Below, one piece after another: positions 23,098-29,694 of a stretch of DNA of 44,818 nucleotides. The stretch is from a virus. Numbering within the stretch: position 1 is the stretch's first letter; every line of letters begins with the position of its first letter. The position numbers and the translations under genes were made by a program. The stretch spans positions 1 to 44,818 of IMG/VR virus record IMGVR_UViG_3300017971_000407. The stretch is one strand, 5' to 3'. The notes under the pieces were generated by a model. That model made no database searches and had not been told where the DNA came from. It saw nothing but the letters and a program-made list of their open reading frames with translations.

Positions 23098-23333
23098 AAC
23101 GAACCATCGACCTCACCCGAGCTGCCACCCAAGGCAACCCGAAGGTCACAGGCTATGCCGTCAAATTGGGGAAATGCACCCACTGCCGCCATCGACTCGA
23201 AGCGCATGATGGCCTCGGATGCACCTTCGACAAGTGCCACTGCATGGCCTACATAGACCGATCGCCCGAAGCAGCAGCCTCCGCCAGAATCCGTATCCTT
23301 CGAGCTGCCAAGATGTTAGGTCAAAAGAGGTGA
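23094..23333 (+). CDS. Zinc-finger protein, last gene of plus-strand cluster
   Basis: 79 residues, ATG 23094 overlapping the upstream stop as ATGA. CTHCRHRLEAHDGLGCTFDKCHC at about 28-50 gives five Cys and two His, one zinc site; the C-terminal half is a basic helix (SPEAAASARIRILRAAKMLGQKR), suited to nucleic acid contact. After this gene the plus-strand cluster ends and the repeat region begins. Confidence 0.65.
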   Translation: MKRTIDLTRAATQGNPKVTGYAVKLGKCTHCRHRLEAHDGLGCTFDKCHCMAYIDRSPEAAASARIRILRAAKMLGQKR

Positions 23334-23356
23334 CCTAGATCGCCACCATCCGTTCC

Positions 23357-23414
23357 GCTACATCAGGCGTAGCGCCCGCTACATCAGGCGTAGCACTGCT
23401 ACATTTCCCGTAGC
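23357..23414. repeat. Three tandem inverted repeats, GCTAC-N7-GTAGC, 20-21 bp apart
   Basis: Copies at 23357-23373, 23378-23394 and 23398-23414. The first two share the same 7-base centre, atcaggc; the third has atttccc. Starts are 21 and 20 bases apart, close to two helical turns, so bound proteins would lie on one face of the DNA. It follows the last plus-strand gene. Candidates are an operator array, iterons of a replication origin, or RNA hairpins at the end of the transcript. The third copy is followed by a T-rich run (tgtctccttttt). Confidence 0.7.
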
Positions 23415-24096
23415 AACTTGTCTCCTTTTTGTAACTTCTCGCCCCGCGTGCCTCCCAAAGACACCACGAATCCGCCTAACTCACTCTCCCATAAGCACGT
23501 ACCTGCCCTTGACAGAGTGTGCTACCCTTTTCTCCTATACTCCCCTCCGGAAGCAACCCACGAAGCTCCTCCGATCTCTTAATCAGAGGCTCCGTTGCTT
23601 CCAACACCAACCGCACCATTTCTGCTCCACTTTCCCAGAATTGTGAAGGCAAGCTGTCCTGCCCTGGGCCGCGCAGAGGCGGCGGTCAGCGCGACCGCCT
23701 GCGGCGCTCCCGCCTCCCGCACCGCTCGGCGTCGTCCCACCCTGGCGACCACGAGCGCAGCAGCGGCGACCGGATGCAGCCTTCTTCACTCGTGCTTGCA
23801 TGGCAACGAGCGGAATGGACCTCGATCCCTGGAGTGCAATGCAGCGGCCGGATCATGGATGCACGAGTTACGACTCCTGGCGAGACTTGCACCGCAACCG
23901 GGTAGAGTTTGGAAGATACGTTGCCTGGATCCGCCCACGTTCGTACGTGTTGAATCCCTGCGAACGTCCGAGTGCAGGAACGTAGTTCGAGCTTGGATCC
24001 ACCCCGAAGAATGTCACCGATGAGCAGACACGAAGAAGGCCCCCGGAGCACCCAACCCCGAAGGCCATTGCAGACCGAACCGATGCGGCAGCGAGA
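23415..24096. other. Structured intergenic region without a convincing gene
   Basis: About 680 bases. Open frames here (for example 23595-24023 plus) lack a good ribosome site and have no family-like sequence. It holds a further GCTAC (23521), an operator-like AGACACCACG (23459-23468), TTGACA at 23509 with TATACT 21 bases later (spacing too long for a standard sigma70 promoter), a folded element at 23549-23602, a GC hairpin GGCGGTC-5-GACCGCC at 23681-23699, and an ACGTTCG/CGAACGT pair near 23938-23968. Best guesses are an origin, a non-coding RNA locus or decayed sequence. Confidence 0.5.
23549..23602. other. Cruciform or RNA hairpin element, possibly tRNA-like
   Basis: Outer arms GGAAGCAAC and GTTGCTTCC (9 bp, perfect) enclose an inner hairpin CCTC-c-GAT-ctctta-ATC-a-GAGG. 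The outer stem resembles an acceptor stem and the inner loop an anticodon loop, but there is no TPsiC arm and it is only 54 bases, so it is not a functional tRNA. It begins eight bases after a TATACT box, which is where transcription would start if that box is a -10. Confidence 0.5.
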
Positions 24097-25221
24097 CTAG
24101 CGCGGCCGCACCATCACCATTTCCTCGATCATGTCCCGTGCAGTTTCCTTCTCAATGTCACGCTCTCCCAGGAATGAACGGAACGCACGCCGCACACCGA
24201 CCGGCTGATCCTTTGCCTTGACTGGAGCAATATGATCCTCGAACCGAGTCACCCCTTGCAGCAACCCGTAGGCGCTGATCCCACTGCCGCCCAGCGCATG
24301 GTTTCCGAGGTCGTTCACGTCCTGCAACACCTGCAAGAACGACTCGCGCTGATTCTCGCGGATGCTTTGTGTGCGCTTCGTTGCGTCCTTGGGGATCGAG
24401 ATGTAACGATCGACGAACGCATCCACTTCCGAGCGACTCACGACCTTCGACGCCAGTTGCGCGAGCATTTGTTGCTCGGAGAGTGCACGCGCCCGACCGT
24501 CCGTGATCCAGGCTACCGCATCTCGCACGCGATCCTTTGCCGACACCGTATGCTTGATCGACTGCCACGCCCGCTCTACCCGCGCCCGTGCGTTGCCCTC
24601 GTCGGACGCATGCGACCGCTCGAATGCTTTGCCCGTGTTCTTGCAGATCACGCGGAAGTTATCGAACGCGCCCAGAATCCCCCGCGTCCCATCATGGCCC
24701 GCCAGAAGATTGAACAGTGTACGCATGGGAGAATGATCGCCGGGAACATGCCACTCGTCGGCAACCTGACAGCAGTGGAAGAAGGAACGCCCGCCGTCAA
24801 ACGTCCCCAGCGATTCCGGCTTGCCACCCGCACGCGCTAGGTTGAGCACCCACTCTGCGAACAGGAACCGACCCGAGACGGGTTGATAGCCTGACGTTAC
24901 CGTCCCGAGGTACCTACCAGATGGCGAGACCGTTGCAACGTGCGTCTCGATCGGCTCGCCCCGCACAATCCACTGGCCGTTGTCGTTCTTCTCCACGATC
25001 GCAATGGGTTCCGTGCCCGACACGTCGTTGTCCGACCCGTCTGGGAAGACGGCCGCGCCCATTGCGAGAACCGTTGACTCGTAGTCCGGTGAACCATCGG
25101 CGTTGAAGATGACAGGCACCTCCACGAGCGTACCGTTCTCAACCGTTTCGCCCGCGTGCCAGATCGTGCGTGTTTCCGTTGCGGCCATGTGATCCACGCC
25201 CGCTTGGATTCCGTGTGACAT
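24097..25221 (-). CDS. DUF932 / phage-plasmid conserved protein (TIGR03299-like)
   Basis: 374 residues from ATG 25221 (MSHGIQAGVDHMAAT) with an AAGGGGAAC ribosome site. The content follows the DUF932 family: HGIQAGVDHMA start, then a strand core with GRYLGTVTSGYQPVSGRFLFAEWVLNL, SFFHCCQVADEWHVPGDHSPMRTLFNLLAGHDGTRG, RVICKNTGKAFE, and a C-terminal helical part. Members occur in phages and plasmids; function unknown, linked to replication or recombination by context. It is the last gene of the early arm and has its own promoter with the operator element. Confidence 0.8.
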   Translation of the reverse strand: MSHGIQAGVDHMAATETRTIWHAGETVENGTLVEVPVIFNADGSPDYESTVLAMGAAVFPDGSDNDVSGTEPIAIVEKNDNGQWIVRGEPIETHVATVSPSGRYLGTVTSGYQPVSGRFLFAEWVLNLARAGGKPESLGTFDGGRSFFHCCQVADEWHVPGDHSPMRTLFNLLAGHDGTRGILGAFDNFRVICKNTGKAFERSHASDEGNARARVERAWQSIKHTVSAKDRVRDAVAWITDGRARALSEQQMLAQLASKVVSRSEVDAFVDRYISIPKDATKRTQSIRENQRESFLQVLQDVNDLGNHALGGSGISAYGLLQGVTRFEDHIAPVKAKDQPVGVRRAFRSFLGERDIEKETARDMIEEMVMVRPR

Positions 25222-25287
25222 TTCGTTCCCCTTGTCTTTTCGGGTTGTCGTTCTCTTCTCTCTCTCACACACACCCAACCCGATTAC

Positions 25288-25316
25288 ATTCTAGCATAGG
25301 TAACATGACACCACAA
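25288..25316 (-). promoter_or_regulatory. Promoter with operator element upstream of the DUF932 gene
   Basis: Minus strand: TTGTGG (25311-25316), 17 bases, TAGAAT (25288-25293), with TGC just before the -10 (extended -10). The operator CATGACACCACA is at 25304-25315 on the plus strand, covering the -35 and part of the spacer. It drives the DUF932 gene 66 bases downstream. The leader has a CGGGTTG/CAACCCG inverted pair (25241-25247 and 25276-25282). Confidence 0.6.
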
Positions 25317-25355
25317 GACCACGCCGACCCGTTGAACCCTGGCCCAGAATGAAGA

Positions 25356-25385
25356 GCGCGCCCGAGGAGTCAACCCCGAGCGCGC
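25356..25385 (-). terminator. GC-rich hairpin, probable terminator
   Basis: Arms of 12 bases (25356-25367 and 25374-25385) with two mismatches and a 6-base loop; on the minus strand it is followed by TCTTCATTCT. It lies between the gene at 25431 and the DUF932 promoter, so it would end the upstream unit. The U-tract is weak. Confidence 0.45.
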
Positions 25386-25430
25386 CCGCCCGCCCGCATG
25401 CAGATGCTCATGCGTCGGGTAGCACCGTTG

Positions 25431-25940
25431 CTACGTAGCACCGGAACGAAGCACAACCCACACCACAGCTTGATAGTGCACCGGAGCCACACCCGCCCGC
25501 GCCGCCTCACGCCGAAGCACCGTAGCGTAGCGATCGTAAGCAGCCTGGCGTCTGGTCGGGATATTGCGACCAGCCCCGCGCCACATCCAGACATCGAGCA
25601 CCACCGCATCCCGCTCCCCCAGGAGCGCACGGTAGAATGCTCTCGTTTTCATTGCTAGGACAGTATCAGGATCGGCACCGCGCCGGATCCAATACGCTGT
25701 CGTTCTGGCCCAGGGAAGCACACCCCGCACCCGTCCACCTCGCAAGCACACCCGCGCAAGGGCAAGGTTGCGGTCCCATCGCTGGCGCACCGATAGCGCC
25801 GCCACAACCCCCGCCGCTACACTCTCCCCCGTCCCAGTATCATGGGCCAGCGTCCGAACCTCGCCCCGAGCGCGAGCGTACCACCGCAACCCCGCCCGCC
25901 GTTGCTTCGGCGTTGCTTGGTTCCAGTATCGGGACCACAT
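25431..25940 (-). CDS. Conserved phage protein of unknown function, possible DNA glycosylase-like fold
   Basis: 169 residues, ATG 25940 overlapping the upstream stop as TGATG. Helical, Arg/Trp-rich: GLRWYARARGEVRTLAHDTG, SVAAGVVAALSVRQRWDRNLALAR, ADPDTVLAMKTRAFYRALLG, VVLDVWMWRGAG and HYQAVVWVVL. The order (ALS-xxxWxxNL, then KT-xxFYxxL, then V-DVW, then QA-xWV) resembles phage proteins suspected to share the HhH DNA glycosylase fold. No catalytic residue can be confirmed. The stop overlaps a GCTACGTAGC palindrome. Confidence 0.6.
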   Translation of the reverse strand: MWSRYWNQATPKQRRAGLRWYARARGEVRTLAHDTGTGESVAAGVVAALSVRQRWDRNLALARVCLRGGRVRGVLPWARTTAYWIRRGADPDTVLAMKTRAFYRALLGERDAVVLDVWMWRGAGRNIPTRRQAAYDRYATVLRREAARAGVAPVHYQAVVWVVLRSGAT

Positions 25941-26587
25941 CAGACCCGTAGCTCCGGGTCACTGTGGCACTCACCTGGCAGGCAACGCAGGATCGAGCGA
26001 CATCGGGTGCAAATCATTTGCAGCACCACACCGCTAGGTGGCGGGTTGGGAGCACCGCGCCGCAACCAAGCACGCCAGTTCGAGTAGACTTCGATCGCAC
26101 TGTCCCCCCGCACCTCGGTTGCTGCCTCGACACCGGAGAGAGGCTGATCCACACCCCCAGGGTCAGCGGGTTGCTCATCCTCGATGCCACAACCAGCGAA
26201 CCACATCCGGAGTAGCTCCGGGTTCTCGATGCGACAATACTCCTCGAATGTCCACGCCTTCCCCAGCAGTTCCGAGCTTGGTTCCCCTGCTAGCGTTGCA
26301 CCGTGCCAGCTCACCCGCCCGCCCTTGGGTTGCACATCCAGCAGGATAAGCGGGTAATTGACATCCAGGGAAGTGGAGGAGATGCCGTAACCAGTTTCCC
26401 AGTTATTCCCCCGCGCCGTCATTGCATCGAACACAATGCGGGTCAGGTACGGCGTATCCCCCCACCGCACATGACAGCGGAGAGCTTGCGCAACCGTAGT
26501 TGCCAGCTCCGGCCCGTCCCAGTGAGTGTAAAGGTAGACGCCTGGCGTTGAACCGTCATGGATGTAGACGCACGCACGCTCGCCCAT
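25940..26587 (-). CDS. Conserved phage protein with C-terminal zinc site
   Basis: 215 residues from ATG 26587 (MGERACVYIHDG) with AAGGGGAACAACA upstream. The N-terminal half (RACVYIHDGSTPGVYLYTHWDGPELATTVAQALRCHVRWGDTPYLTRIVFDAM) matches a conserved phage protein type of unknown role. The C-terminus adds CTRCRSILRCLPGECHSD, likely a zinc ribbon. No signal peptide. Transcribed from its own promoter at 26651-26679 together with the 25431-25940 gene. Confidence 0.7.
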   Translation of the reverse strand: MGERACVYIHDGSTPGVYLYTHWDGPELATTVAQALRCHVRWGDTPYLTRIVFDAMTARGNNWETGYGISSTSLDVNYPLILLDVQPKGGRVSWHGATLAGEPSSELLGKAWTFEEYCRIENPELLRMWFAGCGIEDEQPADPGGVDQPLSGVEAATEVRGDSAIEVYSNWRAWLRRGAPNPPPSGVVLQMICTRCRSILRCLPGECHSDPELRV

Positions 26588-26614
26588 TGTTGTTCCCCTT
26601 GTCAGAATGAAAGA

Positions 26615-26636
26615 GGCCGCGCCACCCGACACGGCC
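26615..26636 (-). terminator. Leader hairpin, possible attenuator
   Basis: Stem GGCCGTG / CGCGGCC (7 bp with one G-T wobble on the minus strand) with an 8-base loop, followed by TCTTTCATTCT. It lies between the promoter at 26651-26679 and the ATG at 26587, so it is inside the leader of this unit. The weak U-tract leaves terminator versus simple leader structure open. An ACAAGGGGA/TCCCCTTGT pair (26594-26602 and 26643-26651) brackets it. Confidence 0.4.
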
Positions 26637-26650
26637 CCACACACAAGGGG

Positions 26651-26679
26651 ATACTAGCAAACATGACACCACAAGTCAA
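26651..26679 (-). promoter_or_regulatory. Promoter with operator element, unit 26587-25431
   Basis: Minus strand: TTGACT (26674-26679), 17 bases, TAGTAT (26651-26656) preceded by TGC. The operator CATGACACCACA on the plus strand (26662-26673) fills the spacer directly next to the -35. Good sigma70 match, so a repressor bound here would block RNA polymerase. Confidence 0.65.
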
Positions 26680-26682
26680 GAG

Positions 26683-27426
26683 TCAGTTGTCGAACCAGAA
26701 CACCGCCCGCACGTCCTGACTGGACGCAAGCCCGCGCTTTGAAACTACCGCAGGCAAGACGACATCCCGCAGGCGAACGAAGTCCGGCGCAGCATCGGCG
26801 TAGCTCTCTCTCCACTGGACAGCAACGAACAGCCTTGCACCGTTGATCTTCTCCCCGTCCGTATCTGCAATGCCAAGCACCGCACCAGCATCGCCCTCGA
26901 ACGCAGGGTAGTCCGGATACTTCTCCAGCACCTCATCAGCTTGCGGCATCGAGATCGTCTGGATGTCCGCACCCGATACAGCACCGCTCCAGCCACCGGG
27001 GGGAGCACCGTTGCGGTCCCATGCCTTGTACTGCCCCAGGGAGATGACGCCGAAGCGCACCGTGCCCTGGTTCATGTCGTAGGCTTGCAGCTCCGCAAGC
27101 GTGAACCACGAGTGCGAGTGCCCATCCATGCCCCACTCGATGGACTCCGTTTGCACCGCCTCAGATACATCGTCAGGCAGCCCCCGAGGGTCGGCCATGT
27201 GCTTGTAGCCTTCCCCCGTAGGCACGCCCGCGAACCCGTATCCATTGCGGACGTTGGCAAGGATCGCAAAGCAGGCGTAGTTCCTGCCGTGATACCAACG
27301 AGGCCACCGCTTGTCCTTGTCCCAGGATGCGTAAGCGATCTCGGGTGGGTACTCCCGAACGTCCTCGAATACCCACTTGCCTTCCTCGTCACGTCGCTCG
27401 ACGTGGAGATGGATGTCACACCCCAT
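26683..27426 (-). CDS. Conserved phage protein (MGCDIH type), function unknown
   Basis: 247 residues from ATG 27426 (MGCDIHLHVERRDEEGKWVFEDV). The opening, followed by RWYHGRNYACFAILANVRNG, GLPDDVSEAVQTESIEWGMDGHSHSWFTLAELQAYD, is a protein found in many phages of GC-rich hosts; the role is unknown. Conserved acidic and His residues (CDIHLH, GMDGHSHS) could bind metal. ATG overlaps the upstream gene by 11 bases; it ends just before the next unit's promoter. Confidence 0.75.
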   Translation of the reverse strand: MGCDIHLHVERRDEEGKWVFEDVREYPPEIAYASWDKDKRWPRWYHGRNYACFAILANVRNGYGFAGVPTGEGYKHMADPRGLPDDVSEAVQTESIEWGMDGHSHSWFTLAELQAYDMNQGTVRFGVISLGQYKAWDRNGAPPGGWSGAVSGADIQTISMPQADEVLEKYPDYPAFEGDAGAVLGIADTDGEKINGARLFVAVQWRESYADAAPDFVRLRDVVLPAVVSKRGLASSQDVRAVFWFDN

Positions 27427-27667
27427 AGTCGGTCCCCTTGATTGGTGTCCAATGCGAGTAACACACGTGGTTGCCAGGCTGGAGTACGTATGTGAACCCA
27501 GCCCGATCGCTGCCTCGATTGTATTGGTCCTTGTAGGGCTTCGGGTCGAAAAAGTTGGCATCGGACACCCATTCGTCCTTCTCCAGCTTCACACCGACGC
27601 GGTTCGCCCACTCCGAGCGGATCTCATCAGTCCAGTCCGCCAGCTTGCCGTTGATCTTGGTAATCAT
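27416..27667 (-). CDS. Hypothetical protein, 83 residues
   Basis: ATG 27667 overlaps the upstream stop as ATGA. Sequence ITKINGKLADWTDEIRSEWANRVGVKLEKDEWVSDANFFDPKPYKDQYNRGSDRAGFTYVLQPGNHVCYSHWTPIKGTDYGV. Aromatic-rich, no zinc motif (single Cys). Probably a small folded enzyme or binding protein; not recognised. Confidence 0.6.
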   Translation of the reverse strand: MITKINGKLADWTDEIRSEWANRVGVKLEKDEWVSDANFFDPKPYKDQYNRGSDRAGFTYVLQPGNHVCYSHWTPIKGTDYGV

Positions 27668-27870
27668 GGCCGGATCTCCAGTTCCGCAAGCGGTGGTCCC
27701 TCTGCCTCAGTACCACGGAGAAACGCCTCGACGCGGACCACCTTGCCAGTGTGCACCAACATGATAGAAACATCGAAGTCCATGATAGGGACGCCGATCC
27801 ATACCGTTGACTCCTCACTGGGCTGCCACACGAAATCGTTCTTCTCGCCTCGCCTGTCTGGTTTCAGCAT
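27664..27870 (-). CDS. Hypothetical protein, 68 residues
   Basis: ATG 27870 with AGGGGGAACC upstream. Strand-rich: NDFVWQPSEESTVWIGVPIMDFDVSIMLVHTGKVVRVEAFLRGTE. It begins a three-gene unit transcribed from the promoter at 27891-27920. Not recognised. Confidence 0.6.
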   Translation of the reverse strand: MLKPDRRGEKNDFVWQPSEESTVWIGVPIMDFDVSIMLVHTGKVVRVEAFLRGTEAEGPPLAELEIRP

Positions 27871-27890
27871 GGTTCCCCCTTCCTGACATC

Positions 27891-27920
27891 ACAGTACCAT
27901 GACACCACATCCGGATGCAA
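27891..27920 (-). promoter_or_regulatory. Promoter with operator element, unit 27870-26683
   Basis: Minus strand: TTGCAT (27915-27920), 18 bases, TACTGT (27891-27896). The operator CATGACACCACA is at 27898-27909 on the plus strand, in the spacer. Downstream of it lies TGTGATGTCA, which resembles the operator (TGTGGTGTCA) and may be a second, weaker site. A strong terminator lies directly upstream. Confidence 0.55.
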
Positions 27921-27921
27921 C

Positions 27922-27953
27922 AAAAAAGCAGGGGCCATCCTCATAGCCCCCGC
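27922..27953 (-). terminator. Rho-independent terminator
   Basis: An 8-base-pair stem (GCGGGGGC with GCCCCTGC on the minus strand, one G-T pair), a 10-base loop, and a run of six T. It ends the transcript of the 28217-29365 gene and the basic peptide before the next promoter. The best terminator in the window. Confidence 0.8.
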
Positions 27954-28126
27954 TTCCCCGAGGAACCCTGCGGTGCCAGCCTAACAGGACTCCCGAACCA
28001 AGCTGCAATCCGGACCCTACCACACAAAAGAAGGAGCGAGCGAGGGTGGAGACGGTTCTCCCTGAAGGCCCATTGTTCCCCGCTCGCTCTCCCGCAACGG
28101 CACGTCCCCGTAACGGCCGCTGCACA
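27954..28126. other. Non-coding 3' region
   Basis: About 170 bases between the terminator and the peptide gene at 28127. I see no good gene, ribosome site or strong repeat. Confidence 0.6.
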
Positions 28127-28201
28127 TCATCGCTTCTTGCCGCCCTTGCTCCCCTTGCTGGTGCGACGGCTGCCCTTCTTCTTGCCACCCTTACACGGCA
28201 T
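28127..28201 (-). CDS. 24-residue Lys/Gly-rich basic peptide
   Basis: ATG 28201 has a perfect GGAGG five bases upstream. The peptide starts MPCKGGKKKGSRRTSKGSKG and ends GKKR: 13 of 24 residues are Lys or Arg. It lies 15 bases below the 28217-29365 gene in the same transcript. High positive charge suggests nucleic acid or membrane interaction. The strong ribosome site argues it is translated. Confidence 0.6.
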   Translation of the reverse strand: MPCKGGKKKGSRRTSKGSKGGKKR

Positions 28202-28216
28202 CACAACCTCCTAGAA

Positions 28217-29365
28217 TTAGGGCTCTACGGTCCCTTGCACCGCAGTATAGCGCAGTGCATCGAGGTTGCCCCCCGATACGGTAGTAGTACCGCTAAAAAT
28301 GTTGCCGCACATCGTAGTACCACCAGGGAAGAAGATGGCCCGCGTGGCCGTGCCTACCATCCCGTAGTTGGTTGCAGCGTGCCGGTCAGCGTTCATCGTG
28401 CCCATGAGTGCCCCAGTAGCAGTCTCCGGGGCTCCCCGCTTGCCGTAGAACGTGTGGTAGGGAACCACGCCGCCCGAGTCCGCCAGCTCGAAGAACTCCT
28501 CGACCGCACCCCCGAGATCCTGGGTGGCGCGCTGGTTGTACCTACCCTTGGAACGAGCGCACATCGCAAGCCCCGTGGCGTTGGGCTCCATCTCGATGCC
28601 AGGCTTCATCTTCGTGAGGATGTTCTTGGTCTGCTTGTGCGGGTTGCGCGACTTGCAAGCAGCCTTCGAGATGATGTCTACCAGTCCCCACGGCAAGCCC
28701 CAGCGATCCACGAGCTGCTTGTCGAACTGGCGGAAGTCCGTGCGGGTGGTCTTCTCCTTGCCCATCAGGGGCGTCAGTTCGAGAGCAGCAATGAACGCCT
28801 GGTGTAGCTCGTCGCGCTCCAGCTTCACCGGCAGACCGAGGAACTTGCGCTTCGTGATGTGGTCGAGTAGGCGCTCCGTCGCCTCGTCGTGCACCTCGCT
28901 GTCGTCCTTCCAGAGCTTCACCGGATCAGCGGATTGCTGGAGCATTCTGCGAGCAGGCTCAAAGTCGAACGCTCGGAAGGTGGTGTACGCCGGTCGGAGC
29001 CCTGGGTTCTCGCGCTCGCGTGCCGCCTGGAACGCAGCGTCCCATAGCGGTTCATCGGGAGGCCACCCGTGGACTGAATCTACATAGCGGTTGAACGCAT
29101 CCCGAATCTCGTCGGACGTTGCATAGTCGAGGTCGATGCGATCGAACTCGACGCGGCCGAAGTGTTCGTTCTGGTGGAAGTCCACGCCTCTGGGAATCGC
29201 CATGACCCCGAACCTCTGCCTGCGCTCGAAGTTAACCTCCATCTCGCGTCGCCAACGATCGTCGAACCCAACCAAGTCGGGTGGCGGTGCCGTGAAGGTC
29301 TGGTCCTTCGTGTTCTCTCGATCGAACACCGGGACTTCGGTAGTTGTGGTAGTGACGTTAGCCAT
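28217..29365 (-). CDS. Large unknown early-arm protein
   Basis: 382 residues from ATG 29365 (MANVTTTTTEVPVFDREN). Conserved-looking blocks: DDRWRREMEVNFERRQRFGVMAIPRGVDFHQNEHFGRVEFDRID, a helical charged middle (ERLLDHITKRKFLGLPVKLERDELHQAFIAALELTPLMGKE), KAACKSRNPHKQTKNILTKMKPGIEME, and a Gly/Thr-rich end (TTMCGNIFSGTTTVSGGN). No motif I can name. Its length and separate promoter-like region suggest an important function; it might be a nucleic acid-modifying or host takeover protein. Confidence 0.7.
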   Translation of the reverse strand: MANVTTTTTEVPVFDRENTKDQTFTAPPPDLVGFDDRWRREMEVNFERRQRFGVMAIPRGVDFHQNEHFGRVEFDRIDLDYATSDEIRDAFNRYVDSVHGWPPDEPLWDAAFQAARERENPGLRPAYTTFRAFDFEPARRMLQQSADPVKLWKDDSEVHDEATERLLDHITKRKFLGLPVKLERDELHQAFIAALELTPLMGKEKTTRTDFRQFDKQLVDRWGLPWGLVDIISKAACKSRNPHKQTKNILTKMKPGIEMEPNATGLAMCARSKGRYNQRATQDLGGAVEEFFELADSGGVVPYHTFYGKRGAPETATGALMGTMNADRHAATNYGMVGTATRAIFFPGGTTMCGNIFSGTTTVSGGNLDALRYTAVQGTVEP

Positions 29366-29398
29366 CGGGGCTCCCCTCGCTGGTGATGATGAGGCGGG

Positions 29399-29410
29399 CA
29401 TGATACCACA
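29399..29410. promoter_or_regulatory. Operator-like element, one mismatch
   Basis: CATGATACCACA on the plus strand (one change from CATGACACCACA) upstream of the 28217-29365 gene. TTGTGG (29406-29411) could serve as -35, but no convincing -10 follows at normal spacing. Confidence 0.45.
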
Positions 29411-29411
29411 A

Positions 29412-29445
29412 CGAAAGAGGGCCGGGTGCAAAAAGCGCCCGACCC
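29412..29445 (-). terminator. Hairpin terminator before the 28217-29365 unit
   Basis: Arms 29419-29429 and 29435-29445, 11 positions with one mismatch and one G-T pair on the minus strand, and a five-T loop. The minus strand continues TCTTTCG. It ends the unit of 29476-30435 just before the operator element at 29399. Confidence 0.5.
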
Positions 29446-29475
29446 CCTCCGAGGGGAACCACGATGGTTCCTGCG

Positions 29476-29694
29476 TCAGTTTCTAGGCGGTAGCACCTCT
29501 GCCAGCTCCCTCCAGAACATCAGCACGATGCACGTCGCGCACACTGGACTCGACCAGGCCGAGGCTCCGACGACCCAGGCACACCACAGAAGACGCACGG
29601 GTACTGGATCCTTGCAGTAGGAGCAAGGACAACGCTCCGGGGCACCTGGCCCCGGAACGTAGCGCCGTAACTTCTTCGTGATCGAGCCGCTCAT
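29476..29694 (-). CDS. Small Cys-rich protein with hydrophobic segment
   Basis: 72 residues; ATG 29694 overlaps the upstream stop as ATGA. CPCSYC at 22-27 and CATC about 26 residues later suggest a zinc site; the stretch between and after them (VRLLWCAWVVGASAWSSPV, CIVLMFWREL) is hydrophobic and could touch the membrane. Function unknown. Coupled to the winged-helix-like gene. Confidence 0.55.
   Translation of the reverse strand: MSGSITKKLRRYVPGPGAPERCPCSYCKDPVPVRLLWCAWVVGASAWSSPVCATCIVLMFWRELAEVLPPRN

Noticed and set aside
23357-23414. CRISPR array
   Set aside because: Repeats are 17 bases and only 3-4 bases separate them, so there are no spacers.
23509-23541. TTGACA followed by TATACT as a strong plus-strand promoter
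   Set aside because: The two boxes are 21 bases apart, too far for a standard sigma70 promoter; kept only as a possible -10.
23870-24010. Possible tRNA in the gap (GTTGAATCCC resembles a T-arm)
   Set aside because: Arms do not pair into a cloverleaf; no matching acceptor stem was found.
23595-24023. Plus-strand frame of 142 codons in the gap
   Set aside because: No good ribosome site, odd composition, no similarity to a phage family, and structured DNA inside it.
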